64,000 nucleotides of DNA from Pseudomonadota bacterium. Lineage in GTDB: Bacteria > Pseudomonadota > Gammaproteobacteria > Steroidobacterales > Steroidobacteraceae. Under the pieces are notes generated by a model. That model was not told where the DNA came from. It saw only the letters and a program-made list of their open reading frames with translations, and made no database searches. Shown piece by piece: positions 48,543 to 57,516 of this stretch (position 1 is the stretch's first letter; the number at the start of each line of letters is the position of its first letter). The position numbers and the translations under genes are program-made. The DNA lies in contig JANYAE010000122.1 in the NCBI GenBank assembly GCA_025355105.1, positions 1 to 64,000 on the forward strand, given 5' to 3'.

Positions 48543-48644
48543 CCAGCGTGCAATGCCGGCACGAGCAGTGGGCGTGATCCACCGCTCAGCCCGGGTCGGC
48601 GACCCGGTTATGTTGCGTCCGCGTCGCCGCCGCCGGCGTGCGCG

Positions 48645-50165
48645 TCACAGGAACTGGACGACCGGCGCGCGCTCCCCGGCCTCGTAGCGGACGAAGCGGT
48701 TGCGGCCCTGCAATTTCGCGGTGTAGAGCGCCTGATCGGCGGCCTTGACCAGCGCTTCGACGTTGGCGAAGCGCTGACCGCCGCCGTGCGTCGCGTAGCC
48801 GATCGAGACCGTCACCGAGACCGGCTGCGGACCGATGTCGTGGCGCGTGGTCTGGAACGACTGCACGATGCGCTCGCAGACGGTGCGCGCGATGTCGCGG
48901 TCGGTGGCCGGCAGCACCAGCACGAATTCCTCGCCGCCGTAGCGGGCGACGACGTCGACGCGGCGCACGCTGTTCTTGAGAATCGCGGCGGTGGTCTTCA
49001 GGACCTTGTCGCCGGCCTGGTGGCCGTAGGTGTCGTTGACCTTCTTGAAGCCGTCGAGGTCGCAGAAGGCGATCGACAGCGGCCAGTCGTTGCGGCTCGC
49101 CTGATCGAACTCCTGGCGCAGGTACTGCTCGAGGTAGGTGCGGTTGTAGACGCCGGTCAGCGGGTCGCGGCGCGACTCTTCCTCGAGCTCGCGGGCGCGC
49201 TCGGAAAGCGAGTCGGCGGTATCGCGCAGCTGGCTGATCTCCTGCATCGCGTGCAGGTTGCGGATCATCAGCACTTCGCGCGCCTGGTCAACGATCGCCT
49301 CGGGATCCGCCAGCAGGTCGGTCTCGTAGATCGCCTCGGTCTCGGGGACCAGCGAGCTGACGCGCTGGATGACCCTGCCGAACTCCTCCTTGTCGAGGCC
49401 GAACACGCGCTCGACCTGCTGCGCGGTCTCGGCGAACGGCTTCTTGTCGTTCGGCAGCACGAAGATGTCGACCAGCGGCCCGGACATCGCCACGCAGCGG
49501 TTGAAGCCGTCGGCGGGGTCGAGCACGCGGCGGTTGTCGAGCTTGTGCGAGTTGCCGATCGCGGTCGCGAGGCGCTCGGGCAGGTTCCACTGCTTCATCA
49601 GCCAGTGGCCGACGTCGGCGTGGTCGCCGCCGATGCGCTTGCGCTCGTGCGCGGCCAGGTCGCGATGGTTCTTCTGCATCTCGCCGCTGTCGCGGTAGAG
49701 GTCCGGCACCGCCTTGTCGAGCGCCAGCATGCCGATGTCCTGCAGCAGGCCCGCGAGGAACAGTTCCTCGAGTAGTGTCTGGCCGGTGGCTTCGCCGAGT
49801 GCGCGCGCGGCCGAGGCGCCGAGCAGCGCGCGGCGCCAGTAGAGCGGATGGTTGACGCCGTTCGGCTTGCCGCCACGCAGCGACTTGACCAGCGAGAAGC
49901 TGAGCGCGAGGGTCAGCGTCGCGTTGAGGCCGAGGACGATCAGCGCCTGGCGGAGGTTCTCGCTGCGGCGGCGCTGGGCGTAGAGCGGCGAGTTCGCGAT
50001 CCGCAGCACCTTGGTCGACAGCGCCGGGTCCATGCCGATCGCCTTGGCGACCTTGCCCATCTCGATGTTCGGATCCTGGGCGAGCTGGATGATGTGCGAG
50101 GCGACGCCCGGCGGTGACGGGAAGTTCACCAGCGAACGCAATTGGGCATCGAGTTCCGGCGTCAT
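48645..50165 (-). CDS. HDOD-GGDEF signalling protein (likely diguanylate cyclase)
   Basis: A 506-residue cytoplasmic protein. The N-terminal HDOD domain (about 10-220) has FPSPPGVASHIIQLAQDP and GLLQDIGMLALDKAV. A short coiled segment (about 300-332) leads to the GGDEF domain with DPLTGVYNR, FCDLDGFKKVNDTYGHQAGD and the active-site GGEEF at 410-414. An inhibitory RxxD site (401-404) is five residues before it. So it is probably an active c-di-GMP synthase under product control, regulated by the HDOD part. No membrane helices. Confidence 0.95.
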   Translation of the reverse strand: MTPELDAQLRSLVNFPSPPGVASHIIQLAQDPNIEMGKVAKAIGMDPALSTKVLRIANSPLYAQRRRSENLRQALIVLGLNATLTLALSFSLVKSLRGGKPNGVNHPLYWRRALLGASAARALGEATGQTLLEELFLAGLLQDIGMLALDKAVPDLYRDSGEMQKNHRDLAAHERKRIGGDHADVGHWLMKQWNLPERLATAIGNSHKLDNRRVLDPADGFNRCVAMSGPLVDIFVLPNDKKPFAETAQQVERVFGLDKEEFGRVIQRVSSLVPETEAIYETDLLADPEAIVDQAREVLMIRNLHAMQEISQLRDTADSLSERARELEEESRRDPLTGVYNRTYLEQYLRQEFDQASRNDWPLSIAFCDLDGFKKVNDTYGHQAGDKVLKTTAAILKNSVRRVDVVARYGGEEFVLVLPATDRDIARTVCERIVQSFQTTRHDIGPQPVSVTVSIGYATHGGGQRFANVEALVKAADQALYTAKLQGRNRFVRYEAGERAPVVQFL

Positions 50166-50261
50166 GCCAGGGCTCCGTCGAGCGGGCTCAACAAATGCCG
50201 ACGCCGACGCGCCGGTCCTGAACCTTTAACGTCCGGACCGGCCGATTCTTTAGGGGATGCC

Positions 50262-50585
50262 CTAGGTTCGGGCTTTGCCTGAGGTCCAGGCCTGACGCAG
50301 CGGCCGGGTGAGGAAGCGGACCGCCTGAAACATGACATAAGGCCCGAAGACGAGCGCCAGCGCCGACGGCGTCAGTCGCACGAGATCGCCGTACAGCTTG
50401 CCGAGGAAGGTGCCGAGCCCGCCCTCGTACGGACCGAGTGTCGCGGCCCCGGCGAAATAGACGAGGAAGGGCAGCAGCACGAGCCCGAAGCCGCCCACCG
50501 CGGCGAACAACACGAGCTCGCGCCGCAGGCGCGCGCGGCGCTCGGGATCGGCGCTGACGGGGGCAGAGGTGGCGGGTTCGGGCAT
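50262..50585 (-). CDS. Small two-helix membrane protein
   Basis: A 107-residue protein with two hydrophobic segments (about 26-50 and 70-92) and a basic N terminus and C terminus. I do not recognise its family. The ATG at 50585 is chosen because the longer frame upstream is an Arg/Pro-rich stretch that overlaps the opposite gene. Function unknown. It is divergent from the oxidoreductase gene. Confidence 0.72.
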   Translation of the reverse strand: MPEPATSAPVSADPERRARLRRELVLFAAVGGFGLVLLPFLVYFAGAATLGPYEGGLGTFLGKLYGDLVRLTPSALALVFGPYVMFQAVRFLTRPLRQAWTSGKART

Positions 50586-50686
50586 AGGCGGGGCCTTGCG
50601 GGGGGCCTGCCTATAATGGCGGGCCGCACCTGCCGCGACAACCGCGCCGCGGGGGCCGGCGGCAGGCGGCTCGCGAGGGGACGACG

Positions 50687-51640
50687 ATGACCGAAGGTGA
50701 CGGACTGAAGGTGGCGGTGATCGGGGTCGGCTACCTGGGCCGTTTTCACGCCCAGAAATGGGCCACGCTGCCCGGCTGCCGGCTGGTCGGCATCGCCGAT
50801 CTGGTACCGGCGACCTGCGCTGCGGTCGGCGCCGAACTCGGCGTCGAGGCCTTCGCCGACTGGCGTGAGCTGCTCGGTCGCGTCGAGGCCGTCTCGATCG
50901 CAACGCCGACGCCGCTGCATCACCCGATCGCCCGCGCCTGTCTCGAGGCCGGCGTGCACGTGCTGGTCGAGAAGCCGATCACGACAACCGTCGCCGAGGC
51001 CGAGGACCTGATCCGCGTGGCCGCCGCGACCGGCAGCGTGCTGCAGGTCGGGCACCTCGAGCGCTTCAATGCCGCGGTGCGCGCCATCGAGGGCCTCGTC
51101 AGCCGGCCGCGCTTCATCGAGTCGGCGCGGCTCGCACCGTTCCGGCAGCGCGGCACGGACGTCAGCGTCGTGCTCGACCTCATGATTCACGACATCGACT
51201 TGATCCAGAGCATCGTGCGCTCGCCGCTGGTGTCGATCGATGCCATCGGCGCCAAGGTGTTTTCCGACGACCTCGACATCGCCAACGTCCGGCTCAAGTT
51301 CGAGTCCGGCTGCGTCGCCAACGTCACGGCGAGCCGCGTCAGCCTCAAGACCGAGCGCAAGCTGAGGCTGTTCGAGGACGAGGCCTACCTGTCGCTGGAC
51401 CTGCAGCAGAAGATCCTGACCGTGATCCGCAAGGGCGCGGCGCCGGCCGACGGGGACTTGCCGCAGGTGGCGATCGAGGAGCGCACCTACGAGCAGGGCG
51501 ATGCCCTCAGAGCCGAGATCGAGGCCTTCGCCGACTCGATCACGAGCGGCCGTCCGCCACTGGTCGGCGGTGCCGAGGGGCTGGCCGCGCTCGAGACCGC
51601 GACGCGCATCGCGGCGCTGGTCCGCGCCGGCGCGCACTGA
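50687..51640 (+). CDS. Gfo/Idh/MocA-family oxidoreductase
   Basis: A 317-residue NAD(P)-dependent sugar-type dehydrogenase. The Rossmann motif is VAVIGVGYLGRFHAQ at residues 9-23; EKPITTT carries the catalytic Lys region, and HDIDLIQSIV matches the His/Asp part of the substrate site. Similar enzymes near lipid A genes act on UDP-GlcNAc (GnnA), but no lpx or aminotransferase partner is in this window, so the substrate stays open. CGAGGGG precedes the ATG. Confidence 0.9.
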   Translation: MTEGDGLKVAVIGVGYLGRFHAQKWATLPGCRLVGIADLVPATCAAVGAELGVEAFADWRELLGRVEAVSIATPTPLHHPIARACLEAGVHVLVEKPITTTVAEAEDLIRVAAATGSVLQVGHLERFNAAVRAIEGLVSRPRFIESARLAPFRQRGTDVSVVLDLMIHDIDLIQSIVRSPLVSIDAIGAKVFSDDLDIANVRLKFESGCVANVTASRVSLKTERKLRLFEDEAYLSLDLQQKILTVIRKGAAPADGDLPQVAIEERTYEQGDALRAEIEAFADSITSGRPPLVGGAEGLAALETATRIAALVRAGAH

Positions 51641-51650
51641 GCGCGCCGCC

Positions 51651-52502
51651 TCAGCCGGGACCGAGGCGCGCGGCGAGCGCCTCGGCCAGTGCCTCGTGCT
51701 CAGGTGCCGGGGGCTGGTAGCCGGCGAGCGCCTCGCGGGCGCCGGCCGCGTCGCCGGCATCGGCGCGCGCGTAGGCGCGGCACAGGCGGTCGAGGCGCAC
51801 GGTGCGCGACTGGCGCCTGCCGAGGTCCTCGCAAAGCGCATCCGCTCGCGTCCGCTCGCCGCTCAGCCGCACCGCCACCGACAGCAGGTTGACGAGGTCC
51901 GCCTCCTGTGCCGACAGGCCGCGCGCCACGGCCGGGTCGTGGCGGGCGAGAAACCCCGGCAGTAGCGCGAGCGCGCGCGTGTAGGCCGCGACCGCCGCGC
52001 GCGGGTCGCCGCGCGCGAGTTCGGCGGCACCGAGATCCTTGGCGGCAGGCGCCGAGGCAGGATCGTGCTCGAGCTCGCGGCGCGCGAACGCGGCGAGCGC
52101 GTCACCGCGGCCGCTCTCGAGCAGCAGGTCACGGTACTCGCGGCGGCCGCGGCTCGGGTCCAGCGCCATTGCCTGCTCGAAGGCAGCGAGCGCCGCGTCG
52201 GTGCGACCGCGCTCGGACTCCACGCGGCCGAGCGCGAACCAGCCGCTCGCCGCGTCCGGAAAGCTGCGCACCAGCACCAGCGGCCAGGCGGCGGCGGCGC
52301 GAGCGGCCAGGAACCCGGCGTACTCGTGCGCCGCGAGTTCCAGGTGGCCGGCCTTCCACTGGTCGCGGGCGTCGAGGTACTCGGTCAGCAGCGCCGACTG
52401 GCGCTCGCGTCGCGTGTACAGGCCGAAGGCCGCGAGGTGCAAGACGGCGAGCAAGCCGAGCACGGCCAGCGCGATCTGCCTGCGGTACGGGCGAAGCCTC
52501 AC
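51651..52502 (-). CDS. Membrane-anchored TPR protein
   Basis: A 283-residue protein with one N-terminal membrane helix (about 10-28) and a helical repeat region behind it. TPR-like units include GWFALGRVESERGRTDAALA and KDLGAAELARGDPRAAVAAY. It starts at a GTG 18 bases after the type Vd patatin gene, in the same direction, so it may assist that protein or form a periplasmic interaction platform. Substrate or partner unknown. The convergent oxidoreductase ends 10 bases away. Confidence 0.83.
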   Translation of the reverse strand: MRLRPYRRQIALAVLGLLAVLHLAAFGLYTRRERQSALLTEYLDARDQWKAGHLELAAHEYAGFLAARAAAAWPLVLVRSFPDAASGWFALGRVESERGRTDAALAAFEQAMALDPSRGRREYRDLLLESGRGDALAAFARRELEHDPASAPAAKDLGAAELARGDPRAAVAAYTRALALLPGFLARHDPAVARGLSAQEADLVNLLSVAVRLSGERTRADALCEDLGRRQSRTVRLDRLCRAYARADAGDAAGAREALAGYQPPAPEHEALAEALAARLGPG

Positions 52503-52520
52503 GGCGGCCGGCGCCGGCGC

Positions 52521-54713
52521 TCAGGGCCGGCCGAGGTAGAGATACAGCGACACGAAGCCGCGCGCCGCGAAGCCGGTGCCGAGGTACAGCGGGCCGAGCG
52601 CCGAGTCAGCCGACACGAACAGCGAGCCGCCGTACAGCCGCCCGGGCGCCGAGGCGTCGACGCGGCGCGCGACGTCGGCGGCCTCCAGCGAGAAGCCGCC
52701 GTAGACGGCGGGCAGCAGCGTGCCGAAACCGGTGAGCCGCTCGCGCACCACGGCGCGCAGCAAGGTGAGGCGCTCGGCCAGCACCTGGTCGCGCTCGTAG
52801 CCTGACAGGTTCTGGAAGCCGCCCAGCGAAAAGACGTCGGCGAGCGGCACGTCGCCACCGGCCTCGGTCTGCACGCGCGCCGCGAGCAGCACCGAGAAGC
52901 GCGCGCCGCCGAATGCCTGCTGGGCCTCGACCGACAGCCGGTCGTAGCTCTCGACGGCGCCGAACATGCGCCGGCCGAAGCGCGCGTCGGCGGACACCAG
53001 GAAGCCGCGCCGCGGGAAGTCGAGGCTGTCGAGCCGGTCGACCACCAGCGACGTGCGCCAGGCCGCGGCGCGCTGCCGCAGGTCGGGGATCACGGCGAGG
53101 CCGGTGGTCCGCGCGACCGAGTCGTCGCCGGCCTCGATGCCGGCGCGCCACTCGCCGTAGTTGCCGAGGCGGATGCCGAGGTCGAGCGCGGCGCGCAGCC
53201 GCCGCGTGCGGAAGGTGCCGAGCGCGTCGTGCTCCTGATAGATGCTGCGCAGCTGTTGCACGGCGTCGATGCTCGGCGCAATGAATGCACGCCGCGCGGC
53301 GTCGAAAGGCTGGCGCAGCTCCGAGGCGATCGCGTCGACACGACCGACGCTCGCCCGGTTGCGCCATTCGAGGCCGCGATCGGTGAGCCAGGTCGCGCGC
53401 TGGTCGAGCGTCAGCATGAAGTCGTTCTCGCCGGAAAAGTCCGAGCTCAGCACCGCGCCGCCGTGCAGGTAGTTGGGGCCCCACGGCTTCTCGACCGGCT
53501 GCAGCACCAGCGTCGGGCCTTGCGGACCCGGCTCGACGGTGGCCGTGACCGACTCGAAGTCGTCGGTGCCGAGCAGCGTCGCGATCGCGCCCTGCGGATC
53601 GGCGGGATCGGGCGCCGCGCCGAGCAACCGGTGGATCGAGGCCGGCGGCACGCGCGCGAGCGTCGAGGTGTCGACCACGATGCGGGCGTAGTGCGGCGGC
53701 AGGCGGGCGCGGCGGTGGCGTGCCCGCCACGCGTCGAACTCGTCTACGCCGACCGCGTAGCGCTCGAGCTGCGCGGCCACGCGGCGCGTGGCCTGCTCGG
53801 CGGCCGGGATCTGCGTCGCGCCGGCGGCGAAGTCGCCGGCGCTGAAGGCGCCGAGTTCGGGGGTGATCAGCACGTCGTCCGGGCCGAGCGTCGCGAGCGA
53901 GGCGGCGACGTTCTGCTCCGCCAGGAGGTTGAGCGTCTGCTCGGCGGCCGACAGCACCGAGCCGAACTCGGCGCGCTTGAGCAGCGGCGTACCGACGTTG
54001 ACGACGATGACGCGCTCGGCGCCGAGCGCGCGCGCGACGTCGATGCCGACGTTGCGGACCAGTCCGCCGTCGACCAGCACGCGGTCGTCGATCTCGACCG
54101 GCGCGAACGCGCCGGGGACCGACATGCTGGCGCGGATCGATGCCGCCAGGTCGCCATGGTCGAGGACCACCATCGCTCCGTTCTCGAAGTCGGTCGCGAT
54201 CGCGCGGTACGGGATCGCGAGGTCGTCGAAGGCGCCGCGGCCGGCCGGCGCGACCAGCGACTGCAGGTAGAACTGCAGGTGCTGCCCGGCCAGCCCGCGC
54301 GGCAGCAGGAGCGTCGTGCCGCGCTCGCCGACCTCGGCGGCGCCGATGCGTTCGCGCTCGAGCTCCTTGGCGTACACCGAGCGATTGGCTCGTGCCGGCT
54401 GGTCGGACAGCAGCATGTCCCAGTCGGCGCCGCGGATCGCGGTCTCGATCTCGTCGGGCGAGGAGCCGGCCGCGTAGGCGCCGCCGATGATCGCCCCGGC
54501 GCTGGTGCCGACCAGGCAGTCCACCGGCACGCGCAGTTCCTCGAGCACGCGCAGCACACCGATGTGGGCGATACCGCGGGCGCCGCCGCCGGACAGCACC
54601 AGGCACAGCTTCGGACGGGCGGCCGTCGGCGCGGCGACGTCGGCGCGCGCGGCCGGCAGAGCGCCGGCGGCGAGCGCTGCGAGGATCCCGAGCAGGACGG
54701 ACGCGATCCGCAT
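52521..54713 (-). CDS. Patatin-like phospholipase with C-terminal outer-membrane barrel (type Vd, PlpD-like)
   Basis: A 730-residue secreted protein. After a signal peptide (1-24) comes a patatin lipase domain (about 34-240) with the oxyanion loop SGGGARG (41-47), nucleophile Ser71 in GTSAG, and Asp215 in VDGGL. A POTRA-like segment (about 320-400) and a C-terminal 16-strand-type beta barrel of the Omp85 kind follow, ending in SLYLYLGRP. This is the layout of type Vd autotransporters such as PlpD of Pseudomonas, which release or display a phospholipase. The catalytic set is complete. Confidence 0.92.
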   Translation of the reverse strand: MRIASVLLGILAALAAGALPAARADVAAPTAARPKLCLVLSGGGARGIAHIGVLRVLEELRVPVDCLVGTSAGAIIGGAYAAGSSPDEIETAIRGADWDMLLSDQPARANRSVYAKELERERIGAAEVGERGTTLLLPRGLAGQHLQFYLQSLVAPAGRGAFDDLAIPYRAIATDFENGAMVVLDHGDLAASIRASMSVPGAFAPVEIDDRVLVDGGLVRNVGIDVARALGAERVIVVNVGTPLLKRAEFGSVLSAAEQTLNLLAEQNVAASLATLGPDDVLITPELGAFSAGDFAAGATQIPAAEQATRRVAAQLERYAVGVDEFDAWRARHRRARLPPHYARIVVDTSTLARVPPASIHRLLGAAPDPADPQGAIATLLGTDDFESVTATVEPGPQGPTLVLQPVEKPWGPNYLHGGAVLSSDFSGENDFMLTLDQRATWLTDRGLEWRNRASVGRVDAIASELRQPFDAARRAFIAPSIDAVQQLRSIYQEHDALGTFRTRRLRAALDLGIRLGNYGEWRAGIEAGDDSVARTTGLAVIPDLRQRAAAWRTSLVVDRLDSLDFPRRGFLVSADARFGRRMFGAVESYDRLSVEAQQAFGGARFSVLLAARVQTEAGGDVPLADVFSLGGFQNLSGYERDQVLAERLTLLRAVVRERLTGFGTLLPAVYGGFSLEAADVARRVDASAPGRLYGGSLFVSADSALGPLYLGTGFAARGFVSLYLYLGRP

Positions 54714-54730
54714 CAGGCGATGCCGCGCGC

Positions 54731-55081
54731 TCAGCGCGCCGATCCCGGGTCGAGGTGAAAGTGATGCAGCAGCCGGTGCACGAAGGGTGCGAGCAGCAGA
54801 CCCGCCGCGACGATGACGACCAGGCCGCAGTAGAGCGCATAGCAGCCGGCGAACAACTTGCCGGCGTCAGTGTGCAGCGCGTCGACCGGCCCCATGCCGC
54901 CGAGCAGCATCGAGGCATTGACGAAGGCGTCGAGCCACGGCAGTCCTTCGAGCGCGTGGTAGCCGCTCATGCCGACCGCGAGCGAGCAGGCGATCAGGGT
55001 TGCGGCGATCGCGGTGTGGCGCCCGACCCGCCGCGCGAATGCCCGCGTGGAGGCCAGTCCTTCGACCCGCTTTTCGTACAT
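54731..55081 (-). CDS. Small two-helix membrane protein with a conserved inter-helix segment
   Basis: A 116-residue protein with two membrane helices (about 22-42 and 77-102). The segment between them, FVNASMLLGGMGPVDALHTD, is Gly-rich and looks like a re-entrant or pore-type loop; GKLFAGCYALYCGL then enters the second helix. I recall similar hypothetical proteins but no known function. It is the first gene of the stretch leading to the type Vd patatin, 17 bases upstream. Channel-like activity is speculation. Confidence 0.8.
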   Translation of the reverse strand: MYEKRVEGLASTRAFARRVGRHTAIAATLIACSLAVGMSGYHALEGLPWLDAFVNASMLLGGMGPVDALHTDAGKLFAGCYALYCGLVVIVAAGLLLAPFVHRLLHHFHLDPGSAR

Positions 55082-55120
55082 GCGCGGCTCCGCTTCACCC
55101 GTGACGAGGTGCCTAGCATC

Positions 55121-56032
55121 TCACGGGACGACGAAGTCGAGCGCCCCCGGCAGCACGCGGATGGTGGCCGGCGTCATGCCGAGCAGCTGGCCGTCCGCCT
55201 CGACCCGGGCCGGTGGATCCGCGTCGATGCGCACCTCAGGGCACTGCCGAAAGCGCACTGCCGCATCGGCGAGGATCGAGCCGCTGTAGAGCCGCGGCAG
55301 GCGGATGAGGGCGGCGAGCAGGCCGAGGTGGTCCACCGTCACGAGGTCCAGCAGACCGTCGTCCGGCCGGGCGTGGGGCGCAAAGCGCATGCCGCCGCCG
55401 CAGGAACTGCCGAGCATCGCGAGCGCGACGAACAGCCGTCCGGTGATGGTCTCGCCCGGCGGCTGGACCGCGAAGCGCGGCGCCCGGTAGCTGAGCAGCC
55501 CGTAGGCGAGCGCCGCGAGGTAGGCGAGGCGGCGCGGTCCGTGGCGCGGCATGCGATCGAGCACGTAGGCGTCGTAGCCGGCGCCGGCCACGTTGATGAA
55601 GTGGCGTGAGGACCGACCGGCACCGCTCGCGTATTCGACGCAGCCGACGTCGACCGCGCGGGTCTTGCCGCGCGCGAGCACTGCCGCGAGCGCCGCGGCT
55701 TCGCGCGGCACGCCGAGAAACCCTGCCCAGTCGTTGCCGGTGCCGAACGGCGCCACCGCGAGGGTCGGTCGGCCGACGGCCGGCAGCAGACCGTTCAGCA
55801 CCTCGTGCAGCGTGCCGTCGCCGCCGACCGCCAGCAGCGGGCGCGGGCCCGCGGCGCTGCCCTCGCGGGCGAGCCGGGTCGCGTCGCCCGCCCCGCGCGT
55901 CAGCACGCAGTCGAAGCGCACGCCCGCGGCGCCGAGTGCCGCCGCGAGCCGCGGCCAGGCCCGACCCGCGTGGCCGTGGCCGGCCGCCGGGTTCACGATC
56001 GCGAGCAGCGGCCGGCTCAACCGGCTTCCCAC
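55121..56032 (-). CDS. Diacylglycerol/lipid kinase family protein
   Basis: A 303-residue DAGK-catalytic-domain protein of the DgkB/YegS type. It has VNPAAGHG near the N terminus, the nucleotide loop GGDGT at 70-74 and GTGND at 97-101. FAPHARPDDGLLDLVTV and VEADGQLLGMTP are typical of the C-terminal sandwich. It phosphorylates a lipid, perhaps diacylglycerol or a sphingoid base. The GTG start overlaps the end of the truC-like gene by 16 bases, so translation is likely coupled. Confidence 0.92.
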   Translation of the reverse strand: MGSRLSRPLLAIVNPAAGHGHAGRAWPRLAAALGAAGVRFDCVLTRGAGDATRLAREGSAAGPRPLLAVGGDGTLHEVLNGLLPAVGRPTLAVAPFGTGNDWAGFLGVPREAAALAAVLARGKTRAVDVGCVEYASGAGRSSRHFINVAGAGYDAYVLDRMPRHGPRRLAYLAALAYGLLSYRAPRFAVQPPGETITGRLFVALAMLGSSCGGGMRFAPHARPDDGLLDLVTVDHLGLLAALIRLPRLYSGSILADAAVRFRQCPEVRIDADPPARVEADGQLLGMTPATIRVLPGALDFVVP

Positions 56033-56769
56033 CGCGCCGGCGTGAAACCGAGCGCGGCGGCCACGGCGGCGAAGTCCGGCGGCGGCGCGGCGCGGATGAC
56101 GAGCGGTTCGCCGCTGAGCGGGTGCGCGAAGCCGATCGACAGCGCGTGCAGCAGCAGTCGCGACGAGCCGAAGCGTTCGCGGAACAGCCGGTTGTGACGG
56201 CCCTGGCCGTAGGTGGTGTCGCCGATGATCGGATGGTGGATGTGCGACAGGTGCCGTCGCAGCTGGTGGCGGCGGCCGCTGCGCGGCTCAAGCGCGACCA
56301 GTGCGTAGCGGCTGGTCGGGTAGCGGTCGACGCGCACCGCCAGCTCCGCGGTCGCGAGTGTCGCGAGCGTGGTCTGCGCCGCGCGCGCGGGGCCGCCGGC
56401 GTGCCCGCCACGGTCCTCCTCGAGCCGCGACAGCGGGTGGTCGATCAGCTGGGCGGCCGCCGGCCAGCCGCGCACGATCGCGAGGTAGCGCTTTTGCACG
56501 GCGCCTGCCTCGAACGCGGCCGCCAGCCGCGCGTGCGCCGCGGCATCGAGCGCGAACAGCAGCACCCCCGAGGTCGCGCGGTCCAGCCGGTGTGCCGGGT
56601 AGACCGGTCGACCGAGCTGATCGCGCAGCAGCTGCACGGCGAACTCGGTGGCGCGGCTGTCGAGCGCGGTGCGATGCACGAGCAGGCCTGACGGCTTTGC
56701 GACGGCGACCAGCGTCGCGTCGGCGTGCAGGATTTCGAGACGACGATCGAGGCATACTGCGGCCGGCAT
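56017..56769 (-). CDS. truC: RluA-family pseudouridine synthase, TruC-like
   Basis: A 250-residue RluA-family enzyme. The catalytic Asp is Asp63 in AHRLDRATSGVL. The family core includes AVAKPSGLLVHR, KRYLAIVRGW, RRHQLRRHLSHIHHPIIGDT and RLLLHALSIGF. Lack of an S4 domain and the HHPIIGDTTYGQGRHN stretch fit TruC, which modifies U65 of tRNA; another RluA member cannot be excluded. The ATG at 56769 has no clear ribosome site; a GTG at 56781 is a possible alternative. Divergent from the flavin protein gene with only 24 bases between. Confidence 0.88.
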   Translation of the reverse strand: MPAAVCLDRRLEILHADATLVAVAKPSGLLVHRTALDSRATEFAVQLLRDQLGRPVYPAHRLDRATSGVLLFALDAAAHARLAAAFEAGAVQKRYLAIVRGWPAAAQLIDHPLSRLEEDRGGHAGGPARAAQTTLATLATAELAVRVDRYPTSRYALVALEPRSGRRHQLRRHLSHIHHPIIGDTTYGQGRHNRLFRERFGSSRLLLHALSIGFAHPLSGEPLVIRAAPPPDFAAVAAALGFTPARWEAG

Positions 56770-56793
56770 CGGTGCGTTCACGGAGAGCGGTTC

Positions 56794-57516
56794 ATGGCAG
56801 GCAGCAAGCGCGGCGGGCAGGGCGGCGGCAAGGTCGAGCCGCCGAGCGCGTTCACCAGGGTCCGCCGCCTCGCCGAGCGCGGCCGCTACGACGCCGCCTC
56901 GGTCCACGCGATCCTCGACGCCACGCCGAGCTGCATCGTCGCGCACGTCGTCGATGGCCGCCCGGTCGCCACGCCGACGCTGCACTGGCGGATCGGTGAG
57001 CGGGTCTACTGGCACGGCAGCGTCGCGAGCCGGATGCTGAAGACCAACGCCCAGGGCGGAGATGTCTGCCTCACGGTGTACCTCATGGACGGCTGGGTGC
57101 TGGCCCGATCGGCATTCAACCACACCGTGAACTATCGCGCGGTCATGTGCTTCGGGCGACCGCAACCGGTGCCGGCGGCGGACAAGGAAGCGGTGCTGCG
57201 GACCTTCACCGAGCACTGGTTCCCGGGGCGCTGGGATGCGCTGCGCCCGGTCAACCGCAAGGAGCTCGGCGCCACCACGGTGATGTCGATGCCGCTCGAC
57301 CTCGCTTCGGCGAAGGTCCGCAGCGGCGAGGCCGGTGACCCGGCGCGCGACCTCGATTGGCCGGTGTGGGCCGGCGTCGTGCCGTTGCGCCACGGCCTCG
57401 GCGTGCCGGTTCCGGAAGCCGGGCTGAAGCCGGGACTCGCCCGCGCCCGGGTCGTGACGCACGGCGGTCCGCGGCCGAAGCCGCGCGCGGCGGCGCGGCG
57501 GCGAGGCGCTGGATGA
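56794..57516 (+). CDS. Pyridoxamine 5'-phosphate oxidase-like flavin-binding protein
   Basis: A 240-residue protein with the split-barrel flavin-binding fold of the PNPOx-like (5-nitroimidazole/flavin-nucleotide) group. Sequence marks are VHAILDATPSCIVAHVVDGR, VYWHGSVASRML, VCLTVYLMDGWVLARSAFN and the closing LDWPVWAGVVPLRHG. It likely binds FMN or F420-like cofactor and acts as a small oxidoreductase. GGAGAG precedes the ATG at 56794. Its stop overlaps the amidase start. The basic C-terminal tail of about 20 residues looks disordered. Confidence 0.87.
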   Translation: MAGSKRGGQGGGKVEPPSAFTRVRRLAERGRYDAASVHAILDATPSCIVAHVVDGRPVATPTLHWRIGERVYWHGSVASRMLKTNAQGGDVCLTVYLMDGWVLARSAFNHTVNYRAVMCFGRPQPVPAADKEAVLRTFTEHWFPGRWDALRPVNRKELGATTVMSMPLDLASAKVRSGEAGDPARDLDWPVWAGVVPLRHGLGVPVPEAGLKPGLARARVVTHGGPRPKPRAAARRRGAG

